A DNA stretch of 64,000 nucleotides from Leuctra nigra (Eukaryota > Arthropoda > Insecta > Plecoptera > Leuctridae), in contig OW203764.1 in NCBI GenBank assembly GCA_934045905.1, forward strand, positions 33,955,629-34,019,628. Direction: 5' to 3'. Made by a program: the position numbers and the translations under genes. The notes beneath the pieces are model-generated. The model worked only from the letters and a program-made list of their open reading frames with translations, was not told where the DNA came from and ran no database searches. This document shows positions 1 through 13,035 of the stretch, piece after piece. Each line of letters begins with the position of its first letter. Within the stretch, counting starts at the first letter, position 1.

Positions 1-665
1 TTTTGTCATTCCTCTTGAAGTTATAGGAGCAATTTAACACCAATATTACTGGACGATTTCAAGTCTCCCTGTGTTATCATATGGGGGAAAAGATGATCTT
101 CAATCAAGATTATCTAATTATATCATACGGAAAGGGGCAAATATTTTTTGTTGGTTGTATGTAATATGGTTTCATTAATCTTTGGTATAAATTGCAACAA
201 ATTCTCATTCCTATGCCATAACCCTGGAACCCCCTTGAATTAGATTGAACATGAACCGTGTAAACTAGGCTTTGACCTTATTCAGGCGGGTCCAATCCAT
301 GTTTTGAAAGAATATTTTTTTGCGTGTTGTTTAATCATGGATGAATACAAAAAGGTGTATTCATCCATGATTTAATGTAGGTACAAGATGGAAATATAAA
401 AACAGCTTATAATTTAATTTATAACTGAAAAATATTTTTTTTTATATTGCGAGATTGCTTCATTGTTTCATGATTGCAACATTTCTGCTTCATGGTCTGA
501 CCTGTCAGCGGCAACAGAAGGTAAAAGGAAAGGTAAATATCAATTCTGTACCTCAGAGGAAGAAGGTCGGAAGTCCATGTTCTCGATTTTGCTTTACACA
601 CTTTTGGAATCAATAGAACTATATCAATTGTCGTTTGACTGAAGTCAACAAATATACGCAAATAA
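1..665. other. AT-rich intergenic sequence, no gene recognised
   Basis: No ORF here has family resemblance. The only structured element seen is a short perfect hairpin at 333-372. The sequence turns abruptly GC-rich at 666, where the minisatellite starts. Confidence 0.6.
333..372. repeat. Perfect short hairpin
   Basis: A 16-nt arm (333-348) is exactly complementary to 357-372 across an 8-nt loop. It could be a small foldback relic. No function is implied. Confidence 0.7.
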
Positions 666-1650
666 ATGGATGGTGAAGACGATGAGGAGGAGGACAACGG
701 GGAAGAAGTCGGAATGACCGGCCGGCTGCGGCATCCCAGGAGGCCCTAGAGGACGGTGAAGACGATGAGGAGGACAACGGGGAAGAAGTCGGAATGGCCG
801 GCCGGCTGCGGCATCCCAGGAGGCCCTAGAGGACGGTGAAGACGATGAGGAGGAGGACAACGGGGAAGAAGTCGGAATGACCGGCCGGCTGCGGCATCCC
901 AGGAGGCCCTAGAGGACGGTGAAGACGATGAGGAGGACAACGGGGAAGAAGTCGGAATGACCGGCCGGCTGCGGCATCCCAGGAGGCCCTAGAGGACGGT
1001 GAAGACGATGAGGAGGACAACGGGGAAGAAGTCGGAATGACCGGCCGGCTGCGGCATCCCAGGAGGCCCTAGAGGACGGTGAAGACGATGAGGAGGACAA
1101 CGGGGAAGAAGTCGGAATGACCGGCCGGCTGCGGCATCCCAGGAGGCCCTAGAGGACGGTGAAGACGATGAGGAGGAGGACAACGGGGAAGAAGTCGGAA
1201 TGACCGGCCGGCTGCGGCATCCCAGGAGGCCCTAGAGGACGGTGAAGACGATGAGGAGGACAACGGGGAAGAAGTCGGAATGACCGGCCGGCTGCGGCAT
1301 CCCAGGAGGCCCTAGAGGACGGTGAAGACGATGAGGAGGACAACGGGGAAGAAGTCGGAATGACCGGCCGGCTGCGGCATCCCAGGAGGCCCTAGAGGAC
1401 GGTGAAGACGATGAGGAGGACAACGGGGAAGAAGTCGGAATGACCGGCCGGCTGCGGCATCCCAGGAGGCCCTAGAGGACGGTGAAGACGATGAGGAGGA
1501 GGACAACGGGGAAGAAGTCGGAATGGCCGGCCGGCTGCGGCATCCCAGGAGGCCCTAGAGGACGGTGAAGACGATGAGGAGGAGGACAACGGGGAAGAAG
1601 TCGGAATGGCCGGCCGGCTGCGGCATCCCAGGAGGCCCTAGAGGACGGTG
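666..1650. repeat. 80/83-bp GC-rich minisatellite, about 12 units
   Basis: Twelve head-to-tail units of 80 bp, or 83 bp where one extra GAG triplet is present, are nearly identical over the whole array. Each unit contains GACAACGGGGAAGAAGTCGG and GGCATCCCAGGAGGCCC. On the plus strand each unit reads as a short acidic stretch (DGEDDEEDNGEE) followed by an arginine/proline-rich end and TAG. The first unit is preceded by an ATG at 666, giving a 27-codon mini-ORF to 749. The overlapping serine-rich minus-strand ORFs are a by-product of the repeat. The array may be an amplified fragment of an acidic coding exon, but no gene context supports that. Confidence 0.9.
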
Positions 1651-1799
1651 GAGCTACCTCCACTCCCCAACCCGACATTAGTTGGATGGGGAAAAAAGAT
1701 ACAATAAAAAAATAGTTACTTTTAAGTAATCCTATTACAAAATGACTGCTAAAATGTACACTAATCTCGGATAAACACTGAGATTAATTAAAGGCCATG

Positions 1800-1985
1800 T
1801 AAATGGACCGCGATATTTCGCCGCCTCGTTCGGTCGGATTCCTCAGGCGGGACCATGGTGGTATATAGGTTAGGTGAGAGAACGCCCTATCTCGTTCCCA
1901 TTGCCCGCGCGGTCTCAAAAGGCACGCTGTTCACAGTTCCACCGCCAGGCGCGTGAGCGTCACCCGGTCTGAAGCACGGCGGGCT
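1800..1985 (-). repeat. Interspersed repeat, copy a
   Basis: Read on the minus strand, this stretch matches plus-strand 3955-4073 and then 4512-4560. Shared landmarks are TCAGACCGGGTGA, CACCTAACCTATATACCACC and GAGGAA(T/G)CCGACCGAACG. It is the uninterrupted copy and shows the empty site of the insertion at 4074-4511. The family is unknown. Confidence 0.6.
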
Positions 1986-2159
1986 GATAGTCGCGGAACA
2001 GAAGTAAAACATCACAACTTGGCGGGAAGGTCTGTTAAAAGTTGCCAACGTCGATATTCCTATGTATTTTGACGCGCTGAATCCAAAAAGAACCGTTGGC
2101 AATTTGTGGTTTGACTCCTTCACCCTTAAATTCAACAAAAACGGGGATAACTACCCTTA

Positions 2160-2960
2160 TTCATAAAATCAGCTCTATGTCCAAAACTAGACGAGCTAAA
2201 ACAAATCTTAAAAAAACATAATATAGCTGGCAATGTCATGAACATATTTGTCGCTGCATGTATGGTCAAAATGTCAACATATAATGGTCAAAATTATTTT
2301 TTTATTTCGACTTGATTAAAATTCCGCCAAATTGAAAACATAACACTAAATTCCGGCAAGAATATACAAACCAAGCAGTTGCCATTTTTTCGTAACATTC
2401 CCAACTTCTCGGCTACCATAACAAAAGAAACGGCATGCAATAATATTGAATAGTTTCGTCTACACAAATTTTCAAATACATTTGCCTCATATCGCGGCCG
2501 CCTCGGCTCGACTCACGCGGCGTAGACCCCGCCTTCCTTTACAGCCATTCAGCCAATTAGAATAAAGAATGACATCATGTTGATCAGCTGATTCCTAGCT
2601 TCTTCAGGGTTTTTTTTTGCATAAAAATGCATTTGTTTTATTATGATAATATGATATAAGTATGATATTATGTCCTTACGTATCTCACGCGGCGAAGGTA
2701 TACATATAGATAAGTGATATTTCACAAGATCACAATGAAAGTATAGATAGCAAAGCAACACATGAAAGACTGGACAATATGTCACATAATTAACTGTCTG
2801 TGGAAAACATAATTGTAATTAATGATACTATTAATATGATAATAGTAATACGATATCGACTTATGCCAATAAATATGAACGTGACGTGTCTACGCATTGC
2901 CGACATTATTAATAATTAAAATCATACTTTTATGCACAGTGTTGAATGAATTTCAACAAT
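2160..2960. other. Intergenic, nothing recognised
   Basis: AT-rich sequence with no credible coding potential on either strand. A GC-rich patch with a NotI-type GCGGCCGC lies near 2495. Confidence 0.5.
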
Positions 2961-2967
2961 TTAGCCC

Positions 2968-2993
2968 GGGGGGGAGGGGGGGGGGGGGGGGGG
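2968..2993 (+). repeat. Poly-G tract
   Basis: Twenty-six bases of G, interrupted by one A at 2975. Confidence 0.95.
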
Positions 2994-3229
2994 CAAACAG
3001 ATTTTGCAAAAATAAGTGGTCTAGCCGGGCTCAATGGGTTCTTGACCCCCAGAAAAATGCCGCGCGGCGAAATTTTTTATAACTGACTATCTTAGATTAG
3101 TTTCAAATTAACTTATAGAGCATGTTGGGTCTGTCATATCTGCAATCTAAAGGAGGTCTATAATGACAAGTTTGACAGTGCAAAAGGTGTCAAAGTAGGG
3201 AAAAAGTAGGGTTTGTAAAATGTTCGGCT

Positions 3230-3253
3230 CCCCCCCCCCCCCCCCCCCCCCCC
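3230..3253 (+). repeat. Poly-C tract
   Basis: Twenty-four uninterrupted C residues. Confidence 0.95.
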
Positions 3254-3950
3254 TTCAAGGATGCCATGATGCAACACTGTTTGTGCATACCAAATGACGA
3301 AAAATTATGTTCACCCTGAGATCAAAATGAATGTAGATGTCACAAAGTCAAGACTATAGATTATATCTTACAAATTAAAGGTAATGAAAAATATGTATTA
3401 TCTGTGGACTGATAATAGCCATCTTGCCAGAAGTGCCTCCATCACGGGAACTTAATGAGCCCAGATTGTTATGAAGAATCATTGAGCAGTGTATTTGGAC
3501 AAAGGGCAATTAATTTTTTAGTGTGCTCACAAAGATGATGTTGATTATTCATAACTACATTTAAACTAAAGAATGCGACAACATTGCAAACAAACAACAC
3601 TGTCTCCGAAGTAAAATCAAACCAAGAAAAAGTTATCAAAATTAACGACATCGTAAAACATAATTTTAATTGCCTACCTATGTGTAATAGTAACATTTCA
3701 GTTTGAAATAGTTTATCGTGTGCAATTTCAAATATCAACCATTCAGTGCACAGTACTAAAAAATCAATGAAAACAGTGATAGAACATTAATTGTATTTTT
3801 ACATAAGTGTAACAAATAGCGTATTGCTTAAACTGATACGTAAACAATTATTATCGTTTGTGAACACACAATATGCGTAAGTGTAGAAATGAACGCGGCG
3901 TGAAATAGCACTTTGCCGTCAGCGAAATCCTCGTCCTTGCATATGCTTGC
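3254..3950. other. Intergenic, nothing recognised
   Basis: AT-rich sequence without recognisable coding, RNA or repeat features. Confidence 0.5.
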
Positions 3951-3954
3951 ATTA

Positions 3955-4560
3955 CAAGCGTCAGACCGGGTGATCGCAGCGCGCGCTGCGGCAGCGCGCG
4001 GAACCGCGTGCGTTCTTGTACCACTGCCTCAGCTTTGGTTCACTCACCTAACCTATATACCACCATGGGCGGGACTGACGAGACAACATCAAAACAAAAC
4101 AAAACAAACTACGAGCTTAAAATAACCCCTATTGAGTAATTGTGAACTTGTCACATCACCTATCCCGCGTATGTGCATGTCTCGCACAACCGGCCGCACA
4201 ATACTGCGCCATGAGTCATCGAAGAAATAGCTGGGTTTGCTGACAATGTTTTAATAAAGACGGCTTCAAATAATTTTCTTTTTTTCCACATTGTTTTCTT
4301 TACAAACTTCCACAGCAGAATCCCAATCAAATGATGCATATTCGACCAAGCATGATCAGGTACCAGTGAAGAAGAAACTATATGCACCTCAAGAGGCCTG
4401 CCATTTCACCTACATATACAACCAGGTTGAAGATCACCGGTTGTTCAATAGATATTAGATAGTAAATAGTAGCTGGGTTTGTTTTTGTTTTGGTGTTGTC
4501 ATGTCGTCAGTCTCGCCTGAGGAAGCCGACCGAACGCATCGACGAAATATCGGTGTCTAA
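3955..4560 (+). repeat. Interspersed repeat, copy b (split)
   Basis: This is the plus-strand counterpart of the repeat at 1800-1985. The matching parts are 3955-4073 and 4512-4560, separated by an inserted terminal-inverted-repeat element. The GC-rich stretch around 3980-4010 has repeated GCGCG units. Confidence 0.55.
4074..4511. mobile_element. Terminal-inverted-repeat element (MITE-like)
   Basis: The ends are imperfect inverted repeats of about 35 nt: ACTGACGAGACAACATC on the left, mirrored by a right end finishing in CGTCAGT, both running inward into (AAAAC)n. It interrupts a repeat whose intact copy lies at 1800-1985, so its boundaries are supported by an empty site. There is no transposase ORF, so it would be non-autonomous. 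The superfamily was not determined. Confidence 0.6.
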
Positions 4561-4561
4561 T

Positions 4562-7387
4562 GGAACATTATCCGGATAATGTTTTTTTTCGAGTTTATAG
4601 TGTACATTTATAAATTTTACTGGAATCGATCTTCTCGTTTTTTTTTTTTTTTTTTTTACATTAAAATGACTGGTGTCTACAAAATATGTTCGGATGAAGC
4701 AGAATTGGTTTGACCTCAAGAATCATTGAAATAAACATGCGACCTCTGAGGTACAGAATGTATCCATTTAGAGAATATTAATTGTCGTATAAAGAGCCGA
4801 AGATATCCTCTTTAACCAGGTTTTGATTTGAAATCATTGTAACCTAGATTCCTTTGCCGCCTCTTTTTTAAAACACGAAATATCAATTTGACGCAGTACT
4901 TCTCTCGACTGATATTGAACAATATACAATATCCATCGAGTGTCTGAGGAAGATAGTCGCGTCGCCGGAGTAAAAAGCGATCCGCTCCGATGAAGATTAC
5001 TGAATCTGGACCAACTCAAAGACATAGTCAATTTGCTGACGTTGCTGCTCGGGAATTGCCCATCAGTATCAGTTATACTTTCCTACATATTATCCAATAC
5101 TTTTCCAATCACGAGATAAAACATAGAATTCGCTTGCTTTAATACAAACACAAATATAATTACAATGTTTCTAGTACACTTTGTTTTTGTCTGGAAATAG
5201 CACTGCATGGTCGTAAATAAGGATCTGTGAACACGAACGCAGCATGGCATTCGCGCAACAACATACGATACACATAGGTAATTATTCCCGGAGCAGAGTC
5301 TCTGCGGCATTCCTAAATCTGCATTAAAGCGCCGGCTAAATTCCGCATCACGTATCATTATTAGGTTATTGAGTTATTGTTTAGATTTCACAGTGATTTA
5401 TCCGCGAGACATGTTAACACCGTTGTGAATAACTATGACGCGTGGCGACTTGGGTAGATTTCAGTGCGCGCGCAGCATTCTGAGCTGACGTTTGATCAAT
5501 CAGACGCGTAGGAACTACTTTCATAATGGGAGGGATTGCGACACCCGGAGGTGGGGGTCAGGTTTAGCCCTCAGTTTTTTTTTTTTTTTTTTTTTTAGAA
5601 TTTAACAATTTAAAAGTGATTTTGGGATGCTAAATTTAATTTTGTATGATGAAGGAGGGGGGTTCAGTCTGGTCGAGTGGGGGAAGGGTAAATCCCCCCA
5701 TCCCCCCTTCCTACGCGCCTGAATCTTAATACCTACGTTATTCGTTTACAGCAGGGACTGAAACCGGAACCGAAGAGCCGGTATTGCGGAATCGGAATCA
5801 TAGTTTTAGGTAGACCGGACCCGAATTTGAATCCTTAGTTTAACATTATTTGGGTTCCATAGAGTTTCTTTAAGTAATTCATTTCGTTTCTGCATTTCCC
5901 TTCCCCATCTCAAATTACCACTATTTTCATGAAGATGATAAATGCGAGTGTGGAGAAGTGCAGAACCATCAACATCTTCTAGTCTATTCGAAAATGGAAG
6001 GACCTTGAACAATGGTCGATTTGATTTTAGGAAATGACAAAGCTATCAGAGTGGCGGATTTTTGGAAGAATTTGGTCTAAAGTCTTTCCATCATTATTCT
6101 TAAAGTTCAAAAAATCCTTGAAATTTTGTCAAGGTATTCACTGAACATAGACAAATGCATATGTGAAGTCAAAAAACCACCTTGCGGTACTCTTTTTTGA
6201 GATATGACTTCTTTTATATGATGACATTTCTCATAAGATAACATGGTAATCATGATTACTTACACACTCAAATCATGATTTTAAAAAAGTTACACCGTAC
6301 AAGTCTTTTTTTATTCAATTAATTCGAGGTCGACATATTTCTCAATCGAATCACCGTTTTAAAAATATGTGTCACCATACTAATTACCAAGATATCTTCG
6401 TTTAAAGCCAATGGAATCCTGTATTTTTGAATTACAAGCCTTACATCTGGCAACAGAGATCTTTGCAAAGATTAGATATCAAGGTGATTAGAAGCAAGCC
6501 GTTTTCAAACATGGACTTAAACAACATACTTTCACGATTCTTTTAATAATAATAAACAGTATGTCTTCATTTATAGAATGCAGTAATCTTTATTCGATTC
6601 ATAGAAGCAATAATCTTCTGTTTAAGCAAGTTTAATCCACAATGTTCTCGATGTTTGGTTTTTGAGGGTTAGTGTTGGATTACACTCAGTACATATGTCA
6701 TTTGCTAACAAATAAAAATCAAGGTATTCCTCGGGCACTGTTTTCGCGACATTCTTCAGACTATGTTGAACTTTTGGTCACTTCACATTTGGACATTCAT
6801 CTCGCATCATCTTTCTTTTTAATAAAATGCCTCCTGACAACTGGAATTCCACACTTTTGACAGAAGCCATTATCTTTCTATACTTTACTGATAAACAACT
6901 GTCTCCCTGGGAACGAAAGAGCAATGTTGCAACCAACTCTCTGCAGTTTGTATGTTGGCAATAATACTCAAAATATGCTTATAAAACAGTAATTCGCGAC
7001 TAAATCAAATTGTTTCACATTTATGTGACCACAAGCATGTCATCTAAACATCAATAAATTACTCTTAGGTCAAAATAATGTAATTGTGTGTGATATAAGT
7101 TTTATAAATTTTATGGTTAATTTTGAATTGAAATGTTGGCTAACTTTTTCCAAATCACAACTTTTTTCTTTTCATTCAAAATAAATATAAAATCCTCTAA
7201 AATTAAACTATATTTCGGTTATAAACATTAACAAGAACTCACTGTTAAATAAATATAAGACCACAATATTTATATTAGAATATAATAATGATTTGAATCA
7301 TACTCTATTGTACACAAGTATCTAACTTGAGCTTGAATTAATAATGATGGCAAGACTAGGTATAATATGGTGTTCTGGGGTGCGATC
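4562..7387. other. Intergenic, nothing recognised
   Basis: Low-coding AT-rich sequence with poly-T tracts near 4639 and 5577 and short G-rich patches near 5655-5700. I saw no gene, RNA or transposon signature. Confidence 0.5.
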
Positions 7388-7492
7388 ACATAAAATGATA
7401 ACTTCCTTGTCACGGTGACAAGTCCCTAGAAGGCCGTGAATAGCATTGAGTGAGAAGCTTGTCACCGTGACAAGGAAGTTATCATTTTATGT
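7388..7492. repeat. Perfect 35-bp inverted repeat (foldback)
   Basis: The arm 7388-7422 is exactly complementary to 7458-7492 across a 35-nt loop. Each arm ends in its own near-palindrome, CTTGTCACCGTGACAAG. It is probably a small foldback transposon relic. Confidence 0.85.
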
Positions 7493-7645
7493 AATCCCAC
7501 CCCTGGGCACGGAAAGTAAGTAACTTACCACAATTGCTATTTACAGTTTTTGAAATAATGGATCACGTAGTCAAGTAAAGTTATATCAAGTGCATATCTT
7601 GCCTTACTCATGGAATCTATACATTGTTCTAATATCCAAAACGTC

Positions 7646-7836
7646 AATAGACAACATCATAAATTATCTAGTTAGCTCTGCTTTTCAAAAAATTTCTAAT
7701 GCAGTACCGTGATCCAAGTATCTATTATGGTTTTTCAACAATGGATCATAACCATAATAGATACTTGGATCACGGTACTGCATATGAAATTTTTTGAAAA
7801 GCAGAGCTAACTAGATAATTTATGATGTTGTCTATT
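7646..7836. mobile_element. Near-perfect 87-bp-arm hairpin (foldback/MITE)
   Basis: The arm 7646-7732 pairs with 7750-7836 with only a TA/AT difference near the middle, leaving a 17-nt loop. There is no coding content. The near-perfect complementarity suggests recent formation. A transcript would fold into a long dsRNA-like hairpin. Confidence 0.85.
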
Positions 7837-10555
7837 AAAAAAAATAGTTTGAATCGTAAGGAACCAAATGCATCCCAAATGGAACCAAAATAGAACCCGT
7901 ACAGGAACATTTAGATTATATTTGAAGGAACCTGAATCGGAATCGATATATTTAAAAAATATTTGAACCGGATCGGAACCAGAACAGAAATTAAATTTTG
8001 TTCCAAACCCCGGTTTACAGAATGGTTTTTTGCTTTTTGTTACATTTTGATTTGATAGATAATATTTACATTTCCGTACTCAATGAAAACAACATTGTGA
8101 TCAATACTGATGCAATGAGAATTGAAGTTGTTATTGTGAACTATACCGACCGACAGTTGATATTGAAGATTGATCATCATACAATTGCTACTAGCTCACT
8201 CAACTGACTGAGTTGCGAACTATCTGCAAACACCACCACTAATTAGTAAATATGTGTTAGGAAAATAGAATTAGTTTAGTTCATCCTTCTGGTTTGAAAT
8301 AACTCCACAAACTAGCGGTTAATTTTCTGGTGTCCTTTAGATTCTGAAGTAAAATACCATTACAGAGAATGGAAAAGAATGAAAAGGACTACATCTTCTG
8401 ATTGTTTCTTTGTGGCTGTTTCTTACGAGACTTTTCGTTGTCTCATGCAAGTTTCTCAATAACTAACGAGATTATCTATAAAAAGAATCAAGTGCAAGTA
8501 CACAAGAGAAGATGTTCTTTATGGACATTTAAGATCCACGAAGTCCCTATGTAACGCGTTGACGAAGTGAAATTCTCCACACAGAAAACATGCGCCAAAT
8601 GTAAGCATGACACGACCCATCATATAAAATCTCATTAAACCAATGAAATAATACCCATTATAAGGTTTATTTGATCGATTATACCATTTTATTAAATCAA
8701 TCCCTGTTTACATTACAATCAATCAATTATAGTTAATTAATTGGGTAAATACCATTTACAAATTTGAAAGTTTGGAAAAACTGTCAATAACTTGTAAAAG
8801 CTGTGGCCTGTTAATCTCAACATTGTATAAACGAGGAAGCTTGCGTTACAAAGAAAAATCAGTTTTATAGTTAGATGTGTAATTCAAAAATGTTTTTAAT
8901 CCTTCTTCTTGTAAATAAAAATAAGGTGTACAAAATCTTTCCTTCTATGACCTGCATTGAAAACGCTTTCCCCAAGCTATAAGTACAGGAATTACAACTT
9001 GTTTTTCCTGTTTTGTTCGAACTATGCGTTTGCAGATGTACGATTTTGCTTTCCCTCAGATGTACAATTAATACTTTGTTCCAATAAAAATGTATATTTC
9101 AACTTGACGCTCACATTGACCATTTTTACTTTCATATTTATATGTGTGCCGAATTTCAGCTTGATCAAAGAAAAGTTAACCTGAAATCCCCAGAAAAAAC
9201 GCAGGAAAACGTTAGATGCGGAAAATACGGAACGGCTGCTTGCTTTGGGTATCTTTTGTTGAAGATGATTACGTAGTTTCAAATTGGTGATGCTCGTATT
9301 TTGAGTTCGATCTCAAATTTAAGACCCGGATAGCATGATTAGAGACTAAACATCATGTAAAGCTCAGCTTTTCTTCTCTCCGACTCAAATGACTAACGGA
9401 AGACATTTTATCCTAGAAGTCACCTGTTAAAAAGTTATCAACAGTATAATATATAGCTTCGGGCTTGAGTTTTACACTCGCCGTATAATCAGAAACCCTA
9501 TACTGTTTCAGAGCGCACGCTCAGATGGGAATAGAAGTAAGTGACATATTTTACGTGCCAATAAACCTGCTTCAAATTCAGCTTTGAAAAGTTATAGTAA
9601 TGAGGTGCTCGGGTGCCAATCAGAATTAAGAGAAATTGTATAAAATGTACTCACGGTTAAATATGAAAAATATTTTTTATACGATTTTTTTTAATTGTTA
9701 ATCATTGTGATTGGACCTTCAAGCAGAACCATGAAACTGCAGAATTTTGTGTAAGTACTAGATTCCCTAAAAGATACAGTCTATTGTGTGAAATCTATTT
9801 CCCTTATCCCAGTCACTCTTCAAAAATTGAAGATATGTATAGGCGCAAAGGAACTTTTTAAAGGGGTCAAAATTATCGGGGATCGATGGATGTGAGAAAA
9901 AGGCAAAGCGCATTTAGAAGGGTCTTTTTGAATGTTGGATACAAAAGAAACGAATTTCAGGCTATTTTGGTATCCCTTTCAAAGAAATGTGAAATAAGTG
10001 ATATGCAATATTCTTGTAATTTTTTTAGGCAAATGCGGTAATAGTTTAACAACTCCTGTCAATGTCAAAATAATTGTAAAACATAATGTCACTGCCTACT
10101 TATATACAGAAATGCAGTATACTATGAACACTAAACACATAGTGCACTATGAACCGACTATATATTTTTTAAGAATTTGTATGATATTGACAAAATTGAA
10201 ATAATTGGTCTGTTTATTGGTGCGCGTGGCACGATTTCAGATTTTTTTATTCAATTTTGTAAACGATTTTCTATTTCTGTTAGGTTCTTTATTGATGACA
10301 TTGTTTTATTAGCTTTAAAAGGTTCAATTAGAATTTTTAGGAACCACTTATATAATCTAAAATAGTTATGTTTATTTCATTTACACTATGTAGTATAATT
10401 ATTAATTTATCAATTTAATTCATTATTGTTGATTATTATTCTGATTATTTGTATACCTTGTTGCAAGGCTGAGACATTTCGAAAATAAATGTTTTATATA
10501 TATTGGTCCATAGGTATTTTATGAACATTTCGTAGAAGATTTCGTTGATACGATA
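7837..10555. other. Intergenic, nothing recognised
   Basis: AT-rich sequence. Short ORFs occur on both strands but none has a recognisable domain, splice context or codon pattern. Confidence 0.5.
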
Positions 10556-10559
10556 CAAA

Positions 10560-10767
10560 AATCAAGTTTCCGATGAAACTAATGGACCGAACTTGCTGAA
10601 AATCATTTTGACCACAACCACGAATGAATAGTAATATAAGTTTTGTGAAAAAATTGGCCTGATCCGTTATTTCGTTTAGCAGGAGACGCCAGATGCACAA
10701 ATAAACAAAAAAAAACAGAGATTCGAGCCATAAGTTTCAAGTGGAGACGCTCGCTCCACTCGCTTAA
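10560..10767 (-). mobile_element. Helitron-like family 1 fragment (5' end)
   Basis: This is related to 42215-42386, sharing ACTAATGGACCGA, AAGTTTCAAGTGGAG and GATCCGTTA. The right boundary ends CGCTTAA, the mirror of the TTAAGCG start used by family 1. Only the 5' part is present. Confidence 0.55.
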
Positions 10768-11564
10768 TGATCAAGCTAGAAAACTTAGTCAATACCTACT
10801 GTGTTCAATTAGTTTTGCTCAATTAGAAAAAAGATTGAGACTTAACCTCATAATGGAAGTATGTAAGTTTTGCACCTGTTTGAAATGTTTTATATATGAA
10901 GGTGTATTTGGGGGTGTCAAGATGAAAAGTGGGGTGTCATTGTCACCCCCAACTTCCTACGCGGCTGTTTATGTAAAGACTTGCGGAAAATCATTATTTC
11001 AAAAATTTCCAAACTTCTGCTGACCACTCTCACATTACTTTACCGAAATAACAATTCTAATGATAAATATGCTCCCCATTCCCCGAAGCCTGAAAGTAAT
11101 CTTCTTCCCCCCTCCTTCTAATCCAAATCTTCAGTCGTCTATTGTGGCTCCAAGAATGAGACCCGTGTGCGTTCATCTTCATATTCTTCATCAGCCTCCG
11201 TGAAAGGAGCAGTAATGATCCCAGCACTAACTCGAGTCTTGCTCACCAATCTTCGTTACTCGAGCACGTGAGACGAGCGCGTGAAATCTGAATCGCAGGA
11301 CATTAGACACTTGCAACCAACTTTATCTCGAACAGGAGCTGAGGGTAGGTTTTATAGCATCTTCAGCCCTTGCAAACCCAGATCTTAGAATTAGTTCAAA
11401 GGGTGACGCCGGCAATTGCAATGCTAATATTTTTCACATTTATAGTCGTGAATAGTTTTAGAGGGCTCGGTAAGGTAAACGGGATGCTGTTATTTTTTAG
11501 TTTATTCATCATGCTAACAGAAAGTTTTTAGGTAGTTTTTATTTTTTTTTAAATAAGAAATTGC
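10768..11564. other. Intergenic, nothing recognised
   Basis: No gene or complete element is seen. Confidence 0.45.
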
Positions 11565-11678
11565 CACACTGGAGTACATGAAGACTTCTGGTACGACCTC
11601 AAAGTAATAGGTGTTTATTTTACGATTGACAATTGACAGTTTGAGGTCGTACCAGAGGTCATAATGCACTGCAGTGTG
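11565..11678. repeat. Imperfect inverted repeat, about 39-bp arms
   Basis: Arm 11565-11603 pairs with 11640-11678. The inner segment TGGTACGACCTCAAA is exactly mirrored and the outer segments CACACTG are mirrored with a few mismatches. It is MITE-sized with no coding content. Confidence 0.7.
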
Positions 11679-11679
11679 A

Positions 11680-13006
11680 CATTATTTAGTAGAGTAAAAT
11701 TGAAATCTGCATACTTCTGGATTTTGTTTAAATCTAATAGTGTGCAGAAAAAACTGAAAAAATCAATTGAAAGATTTGCGGGAGTCAGACTTTAAAAAAC
11801 TCTATTTTAATCTAACTAATCAGATAGAGCCACTGAGTTCCGTAGGCGTTAAATTACCAATATCCTGGACTATTTCTCTGGAATAGAGTACCAAATACGA
11901 TTAGCCAAGCACAAATATACGTCATTATACCACATTATGCCACATGCCACTGAACACAGGAAGATGACTCGCTAAACTCAAATCGCAAGCACAGCACTCT
12001 GATAAAGCTCGTAAAGATTTTTATTAAAATACTTGTTCACATATTCACTGATACTCAATTTATTAAAGAAGATATTGATTGAATTGAGTCGGATTTGGGT
12101 TTTTATGATGGGATAACTTCTTTACAAATTAATCAACAAATTTTCTTCGGTACATCCGATTTGAAAGTAATAAATTCAAGGAAGTGTACATAAAAATTCC
12201 ACGCTCTCAATTTAAATAGCTTGGGGAAAACATGTAGTTATTATGTCTAGGGGCTAAAGAATTAATGTAAGCACTCCTGCATTTATCGACTGCAAACTCT
12301 GTTGTTTACAATGTTGACATTAATAATTTATCATTACCGAAATGTAAATATGTGATTCTTAAGATCCAATCTGTGATGAGTGACATTTTGTTGTTTTATC
12401 AAAGCATTTTATTTAAAATAGTTGTAATTATCTCTGTTGCGTTACGTTGTGCGTTGTATCAATTGTACTAGTGGGACAATTGTCCTGTTGTTACAATAAC
12501 GAATAAATCATTGTACTCCAAACGCGAACATGCGATGTATTGTTCCGACCTTCACACATGGGAACGAGGTGAAAGCCCGGAAAAACATGTCTGGAACTGG
12601 AAAACACTACGAGTTCTGCGGATGAACATGTGGTTACCGATCATGGTTTAGTGGGAGTCAGAAACGTCCAAGACTAGATTCTACACGAGGACGAACGAAG
12701 TTATGCTTAAATAGATATTTGTTGTTTTATTACAAGGGCCTTTAGGTAGATTATGACAATATTAACATATCTCGCGCTAGACTGTACACTTTTCTTTACA
12801 AGGGACTCGGTAAATATGCAAAACTTTAACAAGTTGCATAAGAATGGGCTCGTACGAGTTCCCGGATAACCCCCTTCATCCCCTTTAGCTCACCCCTGGG
12901 TGTCACCTTGGAGGGAAGTCCCGCGTCATAATAAAAACGAAATCGAATTATTTCAAGTTCCGGCGACAATTGAGCGCTCAAAGGAGGGAAATTTTCCTCG
13001 TCCCCG
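11680..13006. other. Intergenic, nothing recognised
   Basis: AT-rich, no credible genes. Confidence 0.45.
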
Positions 13007-13035
13007 CGTTCGGTTCGGTTCGGTTCGGTTCGGTT
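13007..13035 (+). repeat. GGTTC pentanucleotide microsatellite
   Basis: About five tandem copies of CGGTT/GGTTC. Confidence 0.85.

Noticed and set aside
666..1650. CRISPR-like array
   Set aside because: Units are contiguous without unique spacers, and the sequence is clearly eukaryotic.
645..1678. A series of serine-rich minus-strand ORFs
   Set aside because: They are the same repeat-generated peptide shifted by 80 bp, with no promoter or gene context.
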